Shown in pieces: positions 14,431-16,598 of a DNA stretch of 16,598 bases. A program made the translations under genes and the position numbers. The DNA lies in the NCBI GenBank assembly GCA_947491175.1, contig CANLIF010000012.1:1-16598 (forward strand), in the 5' to 3' direction. The number at the start of each line of letters is the position of its first letter. Within the stretch, counting starts at the first letter, position 1. Source of the DNA: Actinomycetota bacterium (GTDB lineage Bacteria > Actinomycetota > Actinomycetes > S36-B12 > UBA5976). The notes under the pieces were generated by a model, which had not been told where the DNA came from, made no database searches, and saw only the letters and a list, made by a program, of their open reading frames with translations.

Positions 14431-15195
14431 TTAGGCAACGGGTTGGGCGCCAGTGATTTCAACAAGTGAGCCACACATGAATGCTGCTTCTTCCGAAGCC
14501 AAGAAAGCAACAAGTGCGGCAACTTCATCAGGACGACCTACTCGACCAAATGGCACCAGAGCATCTAAATCAGCAATAGTTTTTCCTGATCTCTTAGCTC
14601 CGGCTTCCAGCATTGGAGTGTGGATCTCACCTGGACAAACGGCATTCACTCGCACATTGTGTGGTGCGTAATCGCGAGCTAGATTTTGTGAAAACGATGC
14701 AACCGCAGATTTCGTTACGTTGTAACCAATGCAATTAGGTGCCGGATGCAATCCCCATTGTGATGCAGTATTTACGATTGCGCCACCGCCGCCTGCGATC
14801 ATGTGAGGTAAAGCTGCGCGACATAGATGAAACATTGCAGTTATGTTGACGGCGAATAAGTCATTCCAATCCGCAACGCTAATGTCTAAGATATTTCCAC
14901 GTCGCATGATTCCTGCATTATTTACCAAGATGTCGATTTGGCCTCGAAGCGCAAACGCTTGCGCAATGAGATCTGTGCACGCAGCTTCACTTGAGATGTC
15001 TGCTGGAATTGCAATGGCTGAACCACCACTTGCAGTTATGTCAGCCGCAACTTTAAATGCGTTATCCGCATTGGTGTCGGTGACAATAACAAATGCACCT
15101 TCACCAGCTAGTCGCTGACAAATCGCAGTTCCGATGCCACCAGCACCGCCGGTAACAATTGCAGTTTTTCCCGTAAAACGATTTGTCTGGTTCAT
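14431..15195 (-). CDS. Short-chain dehydrogenase/reductase (classical SDR)
   Basis: The 254-aa protein is an intact classical SDR: cofactor loop TGGAGGIG (15-22), Asp40 at the end of the second strand (favouring NAD over NADP), NNAG (92-95), catalytic Ser145, Tyr158 and Lys162 (YNVTK), and PGEIHTP (188-194). It ends in the usual SLVEITGAQ. The substrate cannot be deduced: similarity to FabG-like and sugar or polyol dehydrogenases is generic, and the adjacent acyltransferase does not make a fatty acid role certain. The ATG at 15195 follows a weak GGA about eight bases upstream. An imperfect inverted repeat 81 bp upstream may be its control site. It is divergent from the MgtE-N gene. Confidence 0.88.
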   Translation of the reverse strand: MNQTNRFTGKTAIVTGGAGGIGTAICQRLAGEGAFVIVTDTNADNAFKVAADITASGGSAIAIPADISSEAACTDLIAQAFALRGQIDILVNNAGIMRRGNILDISVADWNDLFAVNITAMFHLCRAALPHMIAGGGGAIVNTASQWGLHPAPNCIGYNVTKSAVASFSQNLARDYAPHNVRVNAVCPGEIHTPMLEAGAKRSGKTIADLDALVPFGRVGRPDEVAALVAFLASEEAAFMCGSLVEITGAQPVA

Positions 15196-15275
15196 TAAAA
15201 TTCCATTTCTTGTGCCAGTAGTGCGGATTTCTTGGGGTGAATTCTGATTTAAAGTTTGACCCTAACCAAATATCC

Positions 15276-15298
15276 CCTGAATTCCATAGGAAATCAGG
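15276..15298. promoter_or_regulatory. Operator-like inverted repeat between the SDR and MgtE-N genes
   Basis: CCTGAATTCC and GGAAATCAGG flank ATA, giving 10-bp arms with one mismatch. A further half-site, CTGATTT, lies at 15244-15250, 33 bp (about three helical turns) from CTGAATT at 15277. The placement between divergent starts suggests a regulator site. No T-run follows in either direction, so a terminator is less likely. The protein is unknown. Confidence 0.5.
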
Positions 15299-15342
15299 TA
15301 TTTAGGCAAACTTAGGATTCTTTAGATATAGGTCTTAACGGG

Positions 15343-15348
15343 TAATCT
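15343..15348 (+). promoter_or_regulatory. Putative -10 box of the MgtE-N/CBS gene
   Basis: TAATCT fits TANNNT and is followed by six bases and GTG at 15355. There is no good ribosome binding site, so a leaderless start at the GTG is likely. Confidence 0.5.
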
Positions 15349-15354
15349 CGACAC

Positions 15355-16598
15355 GTGAGCACAACACAAACCCGCATCTACCTGGCCCGGTTGGCCGGGA
15401 CTGCCGTATTTGACTCCGTGGGAGATCAAGTAGGCAAGATTCGTGATGTCGTGGTGACCTCGCGCTTAACTGGCAGAGCTCCCGCAGTTTTGGGATTTGT
15501 TGTTGAAGTTGCCCCTCGCCGGCGGATTTTTGTACCTATGGCGCGCATTAGTTCCATCGAACCAGGCTCAGTTGTCACAAGTGGCGTAGTCAATTTGCGC
15601 AGATTTGATGGCCGTGCTGACGAAACTTTAGTGATCGCAGAATTACTGGATCGTCGCGTAACACTAATTGAAACGAGTGAGCTAGTCACCATTCAAGACA
15701 TAGGTATGACACAAGAGCGCACCCAAGAATGGTCTGTCAGTCGACTCTTTATTCGCAAAGCTGGATCTGGCTTTGGACGCCGCGGTGAAACCGTAGCCGT
15801 TGAATGGAGCGCAGTAACGGGACTATTCTCCGAAACTGAACAACAACCAGTCGATTACCTTTTGGCGTCCATCGACACTATGCGTCCGGCAGATTTAGCG
15901 AACTTACTTCAAGAGCTTCCACAAAAGCGTCGCTTAGAACTTATCCATGGCCTAGACGTTGCAAAACTTGCCGATGTTTTTGAAGAACTTCCCGAAGATG
16001 ATCGCGTCGAAATCATGTCTGCACTGGGTCTTGAGCGAGCAACTGATGTTTTGGAAGAAATGGATCCAGACGATGCTGCTGACTTACTTTCAGAATTGCC
16101 ACCAGAGCAAGCCGAAGAGTATCTGGAAGCTATGGAACCAGATGAGGCTGATGACCTAAGACGTCTTCTGACTTACGACGATTTCAGTGCTGGCGGAATG
16201 ATGACAACTGAGCCAGTTGTGCTTTCAACTGATGCAACTGTTGCTGAAGCTTTAGCCCGAGTTCGTGAGGCACAACTATCACCAGCCTTGGCTTCGCAGG
16301 TTTACGTAACTAGAGCTCCGCTTGAAACACCGACTGGAAAGTATGTCGGAGTTGCGCACGTGCAAAGACTGCTGCGCGAACCACCATCCAGTTTGGTTTC
16401 AGGTGTCTTGGATACTTCCCTTACACCTATTGGGCCATCGGCTCCACTAGGTCAAGTGGCTAGATATTTTGCAACCTACAACTTGGTGGCATTGCCTGTT
16501 GTAGACGAGAATGATCATTTGATTGGTGCCGTCACTATTGATGACGTTATCGACCATATGTTGCCGGCAGACTGGCGGGAAAACGAGTTAGATGAGGA
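15355..16598 (+). CDS. PRC-barrel / MgtE N-terminal / CBS-pair protein (3' end outside window)
   Basis: 414 codons are visible and the frame is open at the window edge. Residues 7-75 and about 90-158 are two PRC-barrel-like beta domains (AVFDSVGDQVGKIRDVVV; RVTLIETSELV). Residues 165-275 are the acidic helical MgtE N-terminal domain (ELPEDDR, MDPDDAADLLSELP, MEPDEADD). FSAGGMMTTEP (277-287) opens a CBS pair ending near GAVTIDDVIDHML (391-403). In MgtE these domains sense magnesium and gate the channel. Here no membrane segment has begun, and the last residues (ADWRENELDE) look like the natural end of the actinobacterial channel-less family, about 10-20 residues short. It is therefore better called a possible Mg2+- or nucleotide-responsive soluble protein than a transporter. 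The GTG start is set by the TAATCT box. Confidence 0.8.
   Translation, partial: MSTTQTRIYLARLAGTAVFDSVGDQVGKIRDVVVTSRLTGRAPAVLGFVVEVAPRRRIFVPMARISSIEPGSVVTSGVVNLRRFDGRADETLVIAELLDRRVTLIETSELVTIQDIGMTQERTQEWSVSRLFIRKAGSGFGRRGETVAVEWSAVTGLFSETEQQPVDYLLASIDTMRPADLANLLQELPQKRRLELIHGLDVAKLADVFEELPEDDRVEIMSALGLERATDVLEEMDPDDAADLLSELPPEQAEEYLEAMEPDEADDLRRLLTYDDFSAGGMMTTEPVVLSTDATVAEALARVREAQLSPALASQVYVTRAPLETPTGKYVGVAHVQRLLREPPSSLVSGVLDTSLTPIGPSAPLGQVARYFATYNLVALPVVDENDHLIGAVTIDDVIDHMLPADWRENELDE

Noticed and set aside
15276..15298. Intrinsic terminator between the SDR and MgtE-N genes
   Set aside because: Both genes point away from the repeat and there is no T-run on either side.
1..16598. Horizontal transfer island or prophage
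   Set aside because: Gene content is conserved actinobacterial core, with no integrase, transposase or attachment-site tRNA and no abrupt change of base composition by eye.

Overview
The window reads as chromosomal DNA from a small-genome, non-GC-rich actinobacterium. The best guess is a freshwater planktonic lineage of the acI/Nanopelagicales type. The reasons are the adnAB pair in place of recBCD or addAB, a moeZ-tetR-DUF3107-ferritin-like-DEAD helicase block that I recall in the same order and orientation around Rv3201c-Rv3211 of Mycobacterium tuberculosis, balanced base composition by eye, and very tight packing. No tRNA, rRNA, insertion sequence, prophage gene or CRISPR array was recognised. 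The lineage is inference; the gene families are well supported by motifs.

Layout. 35-6441 (minus): an adnA-adnB operon, translationally coupled by a GTGA overlap, encoding a two-subunit helicase-nuclease for double-strand-break resection. 6527-8938 (plus): a large membrane protein with a degenerate kinase-like middle domain and an MprF/UPF0104-type flippase-like C-terminus. 8939-10129 (minus): moeZ, a sulfur-carrier adenylyltransferase fused to rhodanese, whose stop codon abuts that of the membrane protein. 10279-10974 (plus): a TetR-type regulator, followed by a small DUF3107 protein at 11019-11246. 11250-11505: an intergenic array of alternating hairpins containing two identical 71-bp tandem units. 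It runs into the 3' end of a ferritin-like (MiaE_2-type) gene at 11481-12137 (minus). 12226-13704 (plus): a DEAD-box RNA helicase with no ATG, GTG or TTG where its start must lie. 13701-14396 (minus): a PlsC-type acyltransferase, and 14431-15195 (minus): a short-chain dehydrogenase. 15355 to the right edge (plus): a soluble PRC-barrel / MgtE-N / CBS protein, cut by the window end.

How the genes work together. Only adnAB forms a clear functional complex. The tetR-DUF3107 pair and the SDR-acyltransferase pair look like small transcription units. Intergenic space is minimal: two convergent pairs meet with their stop codons touching or overlapping. This makes the roughly 250-bp hairpin array the most conspicuous non-coding structure. 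Several genes (tetR, the ferritin-like gene, the MgtE-N gene and possibly the acyltransferase) have a TANNNT box 6-8 nt before the start codon and no ribosome binding site, suggesting leaderless transcripts. The most unusual items are the hairpin array and the apparent ATC start codon of the helicase.
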